A stretch of DNA of 64,000 nucleotides from Orlajensenia flava (GCF_004801905.1 NZ_SSSN01000015.1:62001-126000), one strand, 5' to 3'. Numbered from the stretch's first letter, positions 7,887 to 16,867 are shown. The notes: generated from the sequence alone by a model not told the origin. Made by a program: numbers and translations.

Positions 7887-9241
7887 GCGGTCGCCAGCGC
7901 TTCCGCGATCACGTCGAGCCCCTCGGTCAGCAGGTCGTCGCCGATCGTGAGCGGCGGCAGGAAACGGATGACGTTGCCGTAGGTTCCGCAGGTCAGCACG
8001 ATCACACCCTGGGCGTGCGCCGCCGACGCGACACGAGCGGTCAGCGCGGCGTCAGGCGCATCCGTCTCGGGGTCGACCAGTTCGATCGCGATCATCGCGC
8101 CGCGGCCTCGCACGTCGCCGATGCGGGGGTCGGATGCCTGCAGCGCGGTGAGGCGATCGATCAGCAGGCGCCCGATGTCGCCCGCCCGCTCGATGAGACC
8201 CTCCGACGCGTAGGACTCGATCGCGGCGAGTGCCGCGACACAGGCCAGCGGGTTTCCGCCGTAGGTGCCGCCGAGTCCGCCGACCTGGGCGGCATCCATG
8301 ATGTCGGCGCGACCCGTGACGGCCGAGAGCGGCAAGCCACCGGCGATGCCCTTCGCGGTGACGACCAGGTCGGGGACGATACCCTCGTGCTCACTGGCGA
8401 ACCACGCGCCGGTGCGGCCGAAACCGGACTGCACCTCATCGGCGATGAAGACGACGCCGTTGGCGCGCGACCACTCCAGCAGGGTAGGCAGGAAGCCGGC
8501 CGCGGGAACGATGAAACCGCCCTCCCCCTGGATGGGCTCGATGATGAGAGCGGCGAGATTCTCGGCGCCGATCTGCTTCTCGATCTGGAGGATCGCGGTG
8601 CGCGCCGCCGTGACCCCGTCGATGCCGCCATCCCGGAACGGGTAGGAGAGCGGAGCGCGGTAGATCTCGGGGGCGAAGGGGCCGAAGCCGTTCTTGTATG
8701 GCTGGTTCTTGGCGGTGAGGCCCATCGTGAGGTTGGTGCGGCCGTGGTACGCATGGTCGAACGCGACGACGGCCTGCCGCCCGGTGTGGTGGCGGGCGAT
8801 CTTGACCGCGTTCTCGACGGCCTCGGCTCCCGAGTTGAACAGCGCGCTGCGCTTGAGGTGGTCGCCCGGCGTGAGTCGATTGAGCGCCTCGGCGACGGCG
8901 ACGTACGACTCGTACGGCGTGATCGTGAAGCAGGTGTGGGTGAAGGCGTCGAGCTGCGCCTTCACCGCCTCGACGACGCGCGGGTGAGAGTTGCCGACGC
9001 CCGTGACGGCGATACCGCTGCCGAGGTCGATGAGCGAGTTGCCATCGACGTCGACGACCACTCCACCTCCTGCCGCTGCGGCGAACACCGGGAGGGTGGC
9101 TCCGACACCGGCGGCGACGGCATCCGTCTTGCGGGTCATGAGCGCGCGCGAGAGGGGGCCGGGGATGCTCGTGACGAGTCGCCGCTCCTGGACGATGTCG
9201 GGTCCGCCGACGGTGCGGGCGGGTGCGTCGATGGTGGTCAT
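7883..9241 (-). CDS. gabT: 4-aminobutyrate aminotransferase
   Basis: The 452-residue class-III PLP aminotransferase contains NSGAEAVENAVK, the PLP-binding DEVQSGFGRTG and the Schiff-base Lys in VVTAKGIAGGLPLSAV. Length and motifs fit GabT, which moves the amino group of GABA to 2-oxoglutarate to give succinate semialdehyde and glutamate. The frame is open further upstream, but ATG at 9241 has AGGAG at the right distance and fits the family N-terminus. It is the first gene of the operon. TAGCAT on its strand at 9274-9279 is a candidate -10 box. It is divergent from a PucR-type regulator, as in other actinobacterial gab loci. Confidence 0.93.
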   Translation of the reverse strand: MTTIDAPARTVGGPDIVQERRLVTSIPGPLSRALMTRKTDAVAAGVGATLPVFAAAAGGGVVVDVDGNSLIDLGSGIAVTGVGNSHPRVVEAVKAQLDAFTHTCFTITPYESYVAVAEALNRLTPGDHLKRSALFNSGAEAVENAVKIARHHTGRQAVVAFDHAYHGRTNLTMGLTAKNQPYKNGFGPFAPEIYRAPLSYPFRDGGIDGVTAARTAILQIEKQIGAENLAALIIEPIQGEGGFIVPAAGFLPTLLEWSRANGVVFIADEVQSGFGRTGAWFASEHEGIVPDLVVTAKGIAGGLPLSAVTGRADIMDAAQVGGLGGTYGGNPLACVAALAAIESYASEGLIERAGDIGRLLIDRLTALQASDPRIGDVRGRGAMIAIELVDPETDAPDAALTARVASAAHAQGVIVLTCGTYGNVIRFLPPLTIGDDLLTEGLDVIAEALATA

Positions 9242-9356
9242 GATCACTCCTGTGTGGTTCGGGCGACGGTGCGATGCTAGGCGGCGTTCGGGCACAGCAC
9301 GATGGACGAGACGTACACTTGAGCGGATCACGTTAGACATCATGTACAGGAGTTCC
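9242..9356. promoter_or_regulatory. Divergent gabT / PucR-regulator control region
   Basis: The 115-bp gap holds a candidate -10 for gabT (TAGCAT on the minus strand, 9274-9279). It also holds GTACA and TGTAC half-sites about 30 bp apart that flank TTGAGCGGATCACG, a plausible regulator site. A PucR-type GabR controls gabTDP in Corynebacterium glutamicum, which supports but does not prove the assignment. Confidence 0.5.
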
Positions 9357-10853
9357 GTGCTGCCCACGCTCCGCGCCCTGCTCGCCCGCGACGACCTCGC
9401 CCTGAGACTCGCGACTCCCGCGCCGGCCGCAGCGCTGGACTCCCCCGTGCAGTGGGTGCACAGCTCCGACCTGGTCGATCCGACCCCGTTCCTGGCGCCC
9501 GGGCAGGTCCTGCTGACGACGGGCACCCAATTCGACCAGACGGATGCCGACGACTACGTCGCCAGACTCGTCGATCGCGGCATCACGGGCCTCGGGTTCG
9601 GCACGGAGGTGATTCGAGCGGGCACGCCGGTCGCGCTGATCGAATCCTGCGGCGTCCGCGGACTGCCGTTGTTCGAGGTGCCCTACCGCACCCCGTTCAT
9701 CGCCGTCGCCCGCACGACCGCCGAGCTCATCGCCGCTGACGCCTACGCCCGCCACACCTGGGCACTCGACGCCCAGCGTGCCATCTCGCTCGCCGCCCTG
9801 CGCGCGGACGGACTGCACGCCGCTCTCGCCGAGCTCGCGCGCGTCCTGGCAACGGGCGTCGCCCTGTTCGACGCCGGGGGCGGGCTCGACCGGGTGTTCC
9901 CCGCCGATGCCATCGACCCCATCGCCCTCGGCGTGGTGCGGCGCGACGTCGAACTGCTGCTCGCCCGCGGCCAGCGCGCCAGCGCGACGGTCGAGGCGGG
10001 AGGTCGCTCCCTGCAGTTGCACACCCTGGGCGGCCGCGGTCGCCTGCGGGGTGTCCTCGCCGTCGGCGCCGACCTCGACGAGCAGGGCCGCGAGGTCGTC
10101 GCATCCGTCGTCGGTCTGGCCAGTCTCGCGCTGGAACAGGCGCGTGAGCTCGACCGCACCCGGCAGCGGATGCGCACCGGCCTCGTCCATGCTCTGCTCG
10201 CCGGCGAGACCGAGCTGGTCGCCCGGGTCGCTCCCGACCTCGGCGGGGCGCTTCCGGAGGGCGAGGTCCGGGTCGCCATCGTCGCGGTCGACTCCGATCG
10301 ACGCGACGCCCTGGACGAACTGCTCGAGCGTCGCGCGCGACAGTCGACCGGCGCGCTGTTCTTCGGGCGCACGGATGACGGCGTGCTCCTCGTGGTCGAC
10401 GCCGCCGCGTCGCGCACGCTTCGGGAGCTTCCTCGACGCTTCGGTGCGCGCGTCGGCGTCTCCGGGCTCGCATCGAGGGAGCAGCTGGCCCCTGCGCTCG
10501 CGCAAGCCAGGGACGCGCTGGCCACCCTCGACGAGCCCGGCACGCGAGGCTTCGACGAGCTCGCCGCTCATGGCATAGTCGACTCGCTCGCGCGTGGCGG
10601 GACCCGCGAGCTGGCCCGCGCCGCCATCGCCCCGCTCACCCGACACGACGCCGACGCCGGCACCGAGCTGGTGGCCACGCTGCGGGCGTGGCTCGAGGCC
10701 GACGCCCAGTACGACCGGGCGGCCGCCGCCCTCGGGGTCCACCGGCACACCGTCCGCGCCCGGATCGCCCTCGCCGAGCGCGTATCCGGACGCGACCTCG
10801 GCACCTTCGCGGGCCGAGCCGAATTGTGGGTCGCGCTGGTCGCATCAGCCTGA
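9357..10853 (+). CDS. PucR-family transcriptional regulator (GabR-like)
   Basis: This 498-residue protein has an N-terminal PucR sensing domain (residues 1-120, beginning LPTLRALLAR, with the conserved PGQVLLTTG). A middle GGDEF-like region follows. The C-terminal PucR helix-turn-helix (about 440-495) includes AAAALGVHRHTVRARI. GTG at 9357 is chosen because AGGAG lies four bases before it; an ATG at 9342 is an alternative. Divergence from gabT suggests it activates the GABA/putrescine operon in response to a pathway intermediate, as described for GabR of corynebacteria. The ligand is not evident from sequence. Confidence 0.88.
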   Translation: MLPTLRALLARDDLALRLATPAPAAALDSPVQWVHSSDLVDPTPFLAPGQVLLTTGTQFDQTDADDYVARLVDRGITGLGFGTEVIRAGTPVALIESCGVRGLPLFEVPYRTPFIAVARTTAELIAADAYARHTWALDAQRAISLAALRADGLHAALAELARVLATGVALFDAGGGLDRVFPADAIDPIALGVVRRDVELLLARGQRASATVEAGGRSLQLHTLGGRGRLRGVLAVGADLDEQGREVVASVVGLASLALEQARELDRTRQRMRTGLVHALLAGETELVARVAPDLGGALPEGEVRVAIVAVDSDRRDALDELLERRARQSTGALFFGRTDDGVLLVVDAAASRTLRELPRRFGARVGVSGLASREQLAPALAQARDALATLDEPGTRGFDELAAHGIVDSLARGGTRELARAAIAPLTRHDADAGTELVATLRAWLEADAQYDRAAAALGVHRHTVRARIALAERVSGRDLGTFAGRAELWVALVASA

Positions 10854-10983
10854 GACGGTGCCGATCCCGGGACATCCGAAGGGGTCGTCCGATCCGAATA
10901 AGGGGTGACCCGGTTACGCAGCGGGGCCATCCCCGGTAGACCCGAGGAAGAGCTCGTTCGCAGCCGCACGAGGATGGAGGTGC

Positions 10984-11925
10984 ATGATGCAGGAGTCGCT
11001 GATCGGTGACCGCTACCAGCTCACCGCGCCGATCGCCCGGGGCGCGATGAGCGCCGTGTATTCCGCCCACGACCGCGTCCTCGACCGCGAGGTCGCCATC
11101 AAGTTCCTCATCGGGGACGGCAGCGGCGACGCCTCCGATCGCGCCGAGCGCGAGATGCGTCTCGGGGCGAGCGTCGACCACCCCGGCCTCGTCGAGATGC
11201 TCGACGCCGGCTACGCGGCCTGGCGGGGTTCCCGCATCCGCTTCCTCGTGCTGGAGCGCCTGAACGCCCCGTCCCTCCAGCAGCTCCTGCAGACGGCACC
11301 GCCGAGTGCGGCACTCATCGCCGAGATCGGCGAGCAGGTCGCTGACGCGCTCGCGTGCCTGCATCAGCGCGGTGTCCTGCACCTCGACGTGAAGCCGGCG
11401 AACATCATGGTCGAGCGTGTTCCGACCCTGCGGTACTCCCGACGGGTCCGCCTGATCGACTTCGGCCTCGCCGAACGCATCGACGGCATCCCGCACCGCC
11501 CGACCCCCACCGCTATCGCCACCGCCGGCTACCTGAGCCCCGAGCACGTCGCCGGCATCCCCCTCACCGGCGCGAGCGACGTCTACTCCCTCGGGCTCGT
11601 GCTCCTGCGCTGCCTCACCGGTCACGACGAGTACGAGGGCACCGCAGCGGATGCCGCGCTCGCTCGGCTCTCCCGCGATCCTCGCGTCCCGCTCGACGTG
11701 CCGGAGGGCTTCGCCTCGATCCTGTCCGCCATGACCGATCGGACGCCGGCATCGCGGCCCCGTGCCGAGGACGTCGCCGACGCGTTCTCCGTCCTGCGCC
11801 CCGTCGATTCCCGCGCGAGGGTCGATGGCCGCCGACGCGCACCCTCGCCCATGACACGGCTGCGCTCCCTCATGCGCGGCACCCGATCCGCGGGCGCGAG
11901 CAGCTCGTTGCCGATCGCCGTCTGA
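10984..11925 (+). CDS. Serine/threonine protein kinase-like protein, short cytosolic form, degenerate P-loop
   Basis: The 313-residue protein has a single kinase domain and no membrane or PASTA region. The ATP lysine is in EVAIKFL. The catalytic loop reads HLDVKPANIM and the metal-binding motif is DFGL. Two features are atypical. The glycine-rich loop is ARGAMSAVY, with only one glycine of the usual GxGxxG. The HRD arginine is Leu, making it a non-RD kinase. GGAGGTG lies just before the ATG pair at 10984. A close relative lies at 14.2 kb, and the two flank the PspC membrane operon, suggesting a shared envelope-related role. Activity may be reduced or absent. Confidence 0.85.
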   Translation: MMQESLIGDRYQLTAPIARGAMSAVYSAHDRVLDREVAIKFLIGDGSGDASDRAEREMRLGASVDHPGLVEMLDAGYAAWRGSRIRFLVLERLNAPSLQQLLQTAPPSAALIAEIGEQVADALACLHQRGVLHLDVKPANIMVERVPTLRYSRRVRLIDFGLAERIDGIPHRPTPTAIATAGYLSPEHVAGIPLTGASDVYSLGLVLLRCLTGHDEYEGTAADAALARLSRDPRVPLDVPEGFASILSAMTDRTPASRPRAEDVADAFSVLRPVDSRARVDGRRRAPSPMTRLRSLMRGTRSAGASSSLPIAV

Positions 11926-11959
11926 GCTCGATCAGGGCAGGATCTCCGGTTCCCGTCAC

Positions 11960-11977
11960 TCAGGGTGCGATCAGGGT
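11960..11977. promoter_or_regulatory. Paired TCAGGGT boxes upstream of the PspC membrane protein
   Basis: TCAGGGT at 11960-11966 and 11971-11977 again have an 11-bp period, 46-63 bp before the ATG at 12023. A weaker half-site, TCAGGGC, lies at 11932-11938. This matches the site before the PspC-domain kinase at 1497-1514 and suggests that the kinase's partner regulator controls both. Confidence 0.5.
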
Positions 11978-12022
11978 GGTACCCGATGGCGGCACTCCCG
12001 GCCGGTGAGCCAGCATCGGATC

Positions 12023-13621
12023 ATGACTTCGAACTCCCCTGCTCCCGGTCTCGACGAGCCGACACCTGATCCCCGCCCGACCACGGGCGGCGCTGCGGAA
12101 TCCGGCTTCTTCGCCTGGCTGCGCTCGTTGCGCGTCCCCCGGCAGCCGGGCTGGCTGGGCGGCGTGTGCGCCGGCGTCGCCGCCCGACTCGGCATCGACC
12201 CGATCATCGTTCGCGGCATCGTCGTCGTGTTCGCCCTGTTCGGCTCTCCCGTGCTGCTGGCCTACGGGGTGGCGTGGCTGCTGCTGCCCGACGCGACGGG
12301 TCGCATCCACCTGCAGGAACTGCTGCGCGGCGTGTTCGACAGCGCCATCGTCGGCATCGCCATCCTCATCATCTTCGGCGTCGTGCCATACGGATTCGGG
12401 ATCGGCCCATTCATCGGCGGCCTCGGTGATGGCGCGGCGTGGTCGGGAGGGGTGTGGAACGGCGCATTCGGTTTCCACCTCGGCCCCTTCGTCACCTTCA
12501 TCGTCCTCGCTGGGGCGATCACGGCGCTGATCGTGTGGCTGGTGCGCCGGCGCGATGCCACGCCCATGAGCGGCTACGGGTCGGCCGGCTACGGCCCGGC
12601 GGAGACGACGACGGATGCCGCACCGCCCGCCACGTCCGATGCCGGGACGACGGAGGCGCTCGCCGGCGCCGCCGCAGCGACGCCGACCGAGTCCCCCGCC
12701 TCCGATGCCGCGGCACCGGTCGAACCCACGCGACCGGATGCCGCGGTCGGAGCGGATGAGTACGTCGCCTGGAAGCGCCAGCACGACGAGTGGCGCCGCG
12801 ACTACGACGCGTGGAAGCGTTCGCAGGCCGAATCGGACCGAGCGGCCCGCGCGCAGCTCGCCGCCCGGAACAAGGCGCAGGCAGCCGAATTCCAGGCCCG
12901 CGCGATCGAGGCAAGGCGCACTCGTCGCCTCACGCGGCCGCGCATCAACTTCGGCTACTTCATCGCCGTGCTGGGCGCCGCGCTGATCGCGGGAGCGATC
13001 GGCGGAATCATCGCGGCGGGCGATGCGTCGATCGCGCCGTACACCTGGACGGTCAGCCTCGCCGGCGCAGCCCTCGTCACCGCCGCGGGCATGGTGGCCG
13101 CCGGCATCGCGAGGAGACGCAGCGGATGGCTCGCCTTCGTCACCATCGCGCTGCTCGTTCCCGCCCTGATCTCGGGGGCGGTGCCCCGCACGGCCGAGTT
13201 GCGCTTCGGAAGCTTCGACACGAGCCTGACCAGCACGCGCAGCATCGTCCAGCCGCTGGGGTCCACGTTTCTGACCGTCGACGATTCCACCCGCAAGGCC
13301 GCCATCAGACCGCGGCTCGAACTCACCCAAGGGGCGGGAACGGTGTACGCGGAGGTGTCCGACGACACCGTTCTCAGCATCGACGCCACGGTCGGCAACG
13401 GCTCCATCACCTTCTACTACGTCGACGCGGCCGGCAATCAGACCTTCGAGAAGGCGGTCAAGCTGAGCGGCTCCGGCACCGATCACTGGGCCGGATGGAA
13501 GGGCGGCGGCGGTGTTCCTCATGCGCCTGACGCGCAACTGGTCGTCCGGGGCGGCAACACCGACATCACCGTCGTCACCCACGAGAAGGCCGCCGTCACG
13601 AACGAGGAGAGCAACAAGTGA
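12023..13621 (+). CDS. PspC-domain membrane protein
   Basis: A 532-residue protein. Residues about 35-95 form a PspC domain (GGVCAGVAARLGIDPIIVRG, then a membrane helix). More membrane helices lie near 112-135 and 155-177. An Ala/Pro/Thr-rich linker (190-245) and a charged helical stretch with WKRQHDEWRRDYDAWKRSQ follow. A second membrane cluster lies at 315-395, and a C-terminal beta-rich region resembles the adhesin-like domain of bacterial PspC/LiaF-type proteins. ATG at 12023 lacks a Shine-Dalgarno; CAGCAT lies six bases upstream, so it may be leaderless. The GTGA overlap with the next gene indicates an operon. It is probably an envelope-stress output or feedback protein of the PspC kinase system. 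Confidence 0.82.
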   Translation: MTSNSPAPGLDEPTPDPRPTTGGAAESGFFAWLRSLRVPRQPGWLGGVCAGVAARLGIDPIIVRGIVVVFALFGSPVLLAYGVAWLLLPDATGRIHLQELLRGVFDSAIVGIAILIIFGVVPYGFGIGPFIGGLGDGAAWSGGVWNGAFGFHLGPFVTFIVLAGAITALIVWLVRRRDATPMSGYGSAGYGPAETTTDAAPPATSDAGTTEALAGAAAATPTESPASDAAAPVEPTRPDAAVGADEYVAWKRQHDEWRRDYDAWKRSQAESDRAARAQLAARNKAQAAEFQARAIEARRTRRLTRPRINFGYFIAVLGAALIAGAIGGIIAAGDASIAPYTWTVSLAGAALVTAAGMVAAGIARRRSGWLAFVTIALLVPALISGAVPRTAELRFGSFDTSLTSTRSIVQPLGSTFLTVDDSTRKAAIRPRLELTQGAGTVYAEVSDDTVLSIDATVGNGSITFYYVDAAGNQTFEKAVKLSGSGTDHWAGWKGGGGVPHAPDAQLVVRGGNTDITVVTHEKAAVTNEESNK

Positions 13622-14037
13622 GCGACACCGAGGCCCTGAGCGCCGAACCGACCGACCCCACCGCTCCTCTGCTGCCAGCGGCCGCTGACAGCGCGCGGAC
13701 CACCGCGGCAACGCCCGCCGCCACCGCGACGCCCGCCGCCATCGCGACGCCCGACACCCCCGTGATGAACGCCGCCCTCGGGACGAGCGCCGCTCCCGCG
13801 CCGACGGCGCCACGCATCCGCTGGGCCGCCATCGTCTGGGGCCTGTTGTTCGCGGGCATCGCATCGGCGCTCCTCTGGGTCGTGACCGACGTCGGCAATC
13901 GGGACGCGGCATCCCTCTGGCTGAAGACCGTGTCGCCGGCGACCCTGGTGCTCGTGATCCTGCTCGTCGTCGGCGGCCTGTTGCTCGTCGCCGGACTGGC
14001 GAGCCTGCTGCGCCGAATCACCTCCGGCCGCAGCTGA
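13618..14037 (+). CDS. Small membrane protein of the PspC operon
   Basis: This 139-residue protein starts with a GTG that overlaps the PspC protein stop by 4 bp. The first 65 residues are Ala/Thr/Pro-rich and probably disordered. Two membrane helices follow (about 68-90 and 105-130), and the tail is basic (RRITSGRS). I do not recognise a named family. Its coupled translation argues that it works with the PspC protein at the membrane. Confidence 0.75.
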   Translation: MSDTEALSAEPTDPTAPLLPAAADSARTTAATPAATATPAAIATPDTPVMNAALGTSAAPAPTAPRIRWAAIVWGLLFAGIASALLWVVTDVGNRDAASLWLKTVSPATLVLVILLVVGGLLLVAGLASLLRRITSGRS

Positions 14038-14066
14038 GACCTCCCGCGTCGGGGGCGCGGGAGCCG

Positions 14067-14100
14067 GTGCCGGGAGCCGTGGGGGCGCGACTCCCGGCAC
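14067..14100 (+). terminator. Hairpin after the PspC operon
   Basis: GTGCCGGGAG and CTCCCGGCAC form a perfect 10-bp stem with a 14-base loop. TTTT follows about 8 bases later. It lies 30 bp after the stop of the small membrane protein and before the second kinase, so it is a likely terminator. Confidence 0.6.
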
Positions 14101-14228
14101 GATGACGCTTTTCGGACGTGAACCGGGGTTTGTTCGCGATCCTGCGCACACCGTCCGTTTGCACCATTCATATAACGTTCAAGGTTTCCCGGCTGCTGGA
14201 TGTGGCTCCGGAGCGGTAGAAATAGAGC

Positions 14229-15194
14229 ATGCCGCGGGGTGGCGGTGATGAGGGGATGGGATTCGTGAGCGAATCGACGGGGGACATGCAGCCGAAGCTG
14301 CTGGAGGGCCGTTACGAGGTGCGGTCGCTGATCGCGCGCGGGGGCATGGGATCGGTCTTCAAGGCCTGGGACATCCGGCTGCACCGCAGCGTCGCCGTCA
14401 AGGTGATGAACCCCGAACTGACCGAGGACGAGAGCGCCCGCGTCGATCGCGAGATCGCGATCGCCAGTCATACCCATCACCCGGGATTCGCCGAGGTGCT
14501 CGACATCGGCGTCGTCGACACTTCGACGGATGAGCGCCGCTTCATGGTGATGGAACTGGTCAACGGCGGCTCGCTGCAGGAGGCCATCGTCGAAAGCGCC
14601 CCCGACCTCAAGACCGTCGCCGAGATCGGAACGCAGGTCGCCGACGCCCTCGGTCACCTGCACCTGCGCGGCGTGCTGCACCTCGACGTCAAGCCCGGCA
14701 ACATCCTCATCGAGCACGTGCCCACCCTCGGCTTCACCCGCCGCGCCCGCCTCATCGACTTCGGAATCGCGCAGCCCATCGACGGTCACGGGCGTGCGCC
14801 GGGCCGCAGCATCGTCGCGAGCGCCGCCTACATGAGCCCCGAACACGTCGAGGGCCTCCCCCTCGGCGGCGGGAGCGACGTGTACTCGCTCGGACTCGTG
14901 CTGCTGCGCTGCATCACGGGCCGCGAGGAGTTCACCGGCACCCAGGCCGACGCCGCCATCGAGCGCCTGCGTCGCGATCCCGAGATCCCCGAGCTGCTGC
15001 CGACCGGCTGGTCGCAACTGCTCGCCGCGATGACCTTGCGCGCCCCGGCCGGCCGGCCCACCGCGCACGACGTCGCGGGAGAGTTCGACGCGTTCGCCCG
15101 CGCCTCGCGGCACACGCCGATAACGTTCACCCCGACGCGCTCACCGCTCGCCGCCGCGGACGACGCCCTCTCGACCGCCGAACTCGCCGGCTGA
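14229..15194 (+). CDS. Serine/threonine protein kinase, short non-RD type
   Basis: The 309-321-residue kinase has a normal glycine loop (IARGGMGSVFKAW), ATP lysine in SVAVKVM, catalytic loop HLDVKPGNIL and DFGI. As in the 11.0-kb relative, Leu replaces the HRD arginine. No membrane helix or PASTA repeats are seen. Possible starts are ATG 14229, ATG 14256 and GTG 14265; the last has GAGGGG at a suitable distance. Sequence conservation with the other kinase is high in the C-lobe (SDVYSLGLVLLRC in both), so the two arose by duplication around the PspC operon. Unlike its relative it should bind ATP normally. Confidence 0.88.
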   Translation: MPRGGGDEGMGFVSESTGDMQPKLLEGRYEVRSLIARGGMGSVFKAWDIRLHRSVAVKVMNPELTEDESARVDREIAIASHTHHPGFAEVLDIGVVDTSTDERRFMVMELVNGGSLQEAIVESAPDLKTVAEIGTQVADALGHLHLRGVLHLDVKPGNILIEHVPTLGFTRRARLIDFGIAQPIDGHGRAPGRSIVASAAYMSPEHVEGLPLGGGSDVYSLGLVLLRCITGREEFTGTQADAAIERLRRDPEIPELLPTGWSQLLAAMTLRAPAGRPTAHDVAGEFDAFARASRHTPITFTPTRSPLAAADDALSTAELAG

Positions 15195-15212
15195 ACGTCC
15201 CGCCGACACGCG

Positions 15213-15695
15213 TCAGGCGAGCGGAAGCAGGTAGGTCTGCATCGGGCGCCCCGACACGGGGTGCGGCCGCACCTCGCCGACCTCGACCCAGCCTGTCGCT
15301 CGATACAGTCGGACGGCCGTCTCGTTGGCCGTGAGCACGTGGAGAACGATTCTGGGCCGCCCCTCCGCGCGGGCCGCGTCGACCGCGGCCGTCAGGAGCC
15401 GCCCTCCCAGGCCCGCTCCTTGCCCCTCGGGAGCGACGGCGAGGAGGCTGAGGTAGGCAGCGTCAGCAGGGTCGCCGTCGAATCCGAGGCCGGACTCGGC
15501 GACCAACGCGAACCCGACCGGGGTGTCACCGTCGACCGTGACGATCCACGCGACGCGGGGCGCATCGAACTTCTCGCGGATGCGGATGGCACCGGCTTCG
15601 CTCAGGGCGATCCCGTCCCGCTCGGCGACCGCGCGAAGCCATAGGGCAACGCATGCCTCGACATCGCCCTCCGCGCCGTCGCGCAGTGTCGTCAC
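15213..15695 (-). CDS. GNAT-family N-acetyltransferase
   Basis: This 160-residue acetyltransferase has the acetyl-CoA motif in LLAVAPEGQGAGLGGRLL (about 95-112) and the later LHVLTANETAVRLYRATGW. The frame is open far upstream inside murB, but GTG at 15695 overlaps the murB stop by 4 bp (GTGA) and gives the standard domain length. The acceptor substrate is unknown. It is the last gene of the MaoC-MaoC-murB transcription unit. Confidence 0.88.
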   Translation of the reverse strand: MTTLRDGAEGDVEACVALWLRAVAERDGIALSEAGAIRIREKFDAPRVAWIVTVDGDTPVGFALVAESGLGFDGDPADAAYLSLLAVAPEGQGAGLGGRLLTAAVDAARAEGRPRIVLHVLTANETAVRLYRATGWVEVGEVRPHPVSGRPMQTYLLPLA

Positions 15696-16867
15696 AGCTC
15701 GACGCCGACGATCACCGGTTCCGGTTGCAGGATGATGCCGAACTCCGCCTGCACGCGCTGCTGCACGAACCGAGCCAGCTGCCCGATCTCGGCGGCGGTC
15801 GCTCCCCCGCGGTTCGTGATGGCGAGCGTGTGCTTGCTCGAGATGGCGGCCTTCGATCCGGGGAGCGCGAACCCGCGCCGGATACCGGCCCGCTCGATCA
15901 ACCACGCCGCGGAGAGTTTCACCAGGCGCGGCTCCGTCGATGCGATCACCACCGGAGCGGCGAGCGCCTCCTGCGCCGCCTGCCACGGGTCGAGGTCCGG
16001 CCGGTTGAGGGGCTCGATCACGTCGGGCTCCTCGGGCGTCATCGGCCAACGCGGCGCATCGGCGGGAAGTTCTCGTGCGAAACTCTCGCGAACGATCGGG
16101 TTCGTGAAGAACGAACCCGTGCTCCAGGTGTCGTGATCGTCGACGTTCAACACCATCCCCTTGGATGCGCGCAGCGCGAGCACGGCATCGCGCACGGCCG
16201 CGATGGGCACCCGATCGCCCAGCTGCACGCCGAGCGTCGAGGCGAGCTGGGCGTACTCGACGGGTCGGCCGAGCGCCTCGCCGAGCACCTCCCGTTCGGC
16301 CGCCGCGTCGTGCAGCGACAGTTCGACGGAGATGACGACGCCCGCGCGACCCTGCTTGAGGGTGGAGGTCCGGTAGCCGAGACCGAGCTCGGCGGCGGGC
16401 ACCCGTTCGACCTCACCGGTGTCGTAGTCGAGCAGCTCGATGGCCGTCAGCACGCTCGACACCTCTTGGCCGTACGCGCCGATGTTCTGCATGGGGGCGG
16501 CGCCGACCTGGCCGGGGATGCCGCTCAGCGCCTCGAGGCCCGCCCATCCGTTCCGCACGGCCTGGGCGACCAGCCCGTCCCACGGCTCACCCGCCTGCAC
16601 GCGCAGACGCACGGTTCCCTCCGGAGCGTCCGGCAGCACCTCGATGCCCCGGGTCGCCACGCGCAGCACGGTGGCCGCGAGGGGCTCGTCCCCGACGAGC
16701 AGGTTCGATCCGCCTCCGAGCACGAGCAGCTCGCCGCCCGACTCCCACACGGCGAGCGCCGTATCAACCAGGTCGCGCTGCGTCGTCGCCGTCACGATGC
16801 GCTCCGGCACCCCGCCGACCCGAGTCGTCGTCAGCTCGGCAAGGGGAACGGCATCCGTCTCAGGCAT
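15692..16867 (-). CDS. murB: UDP-N-acetylenolpyruvoylglucosamine reductase
   Basis: A 391-residue cytosolic FAD enzyme that makes UDP-MurNAc for peptidoglycan. FAD-binding motifs are LGGGSNLLVGD and SGIPGQVGAAPMQNIGAYGQEV. YRTSTLK and GSFFTNPIV are catalytic-domain signatures of type I MurB. It starts at ATG 16867, overlapping the upstream MaoC stop by 8 bp. The MaoC-MaoC-murB order is common in actinobacteria and supports the assignment. Confidence 0.95.
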   Translation of the reverse strand: MPETDAVPLAELTTTRVGGVPERIVTATTQRDLVDTALAVWESGGELLVLGGGSNLLVGDEPLAATVLRVATRGIEVLPDAPEGTVRLRVQAGEPWDGLVAQAVRNGWAGLEALSGIPGQVGAAPMQNIGAYGQEVSSVLTAIELLDYDTGEVERVPAAELGLGYRTSTLKQGRAGVVISVELSLHDAAAEREVLGEALGRPVEYAQLASTLGVQLGDRVPIAAVRDAVLALRASKGMVLNVDDHDTWSTGSFFTNPIVRESFARELPADAPRWPMTPEEPDVIEPLNRPDLDPWQAAQEALAAPVVIASTEPRLVKLSAAWLIERAGIRRGFALPGSKAAISSKHTLAITNRGGATAAEIGQLARFVQQRVQAEFGIILQPEPVIVGVEL

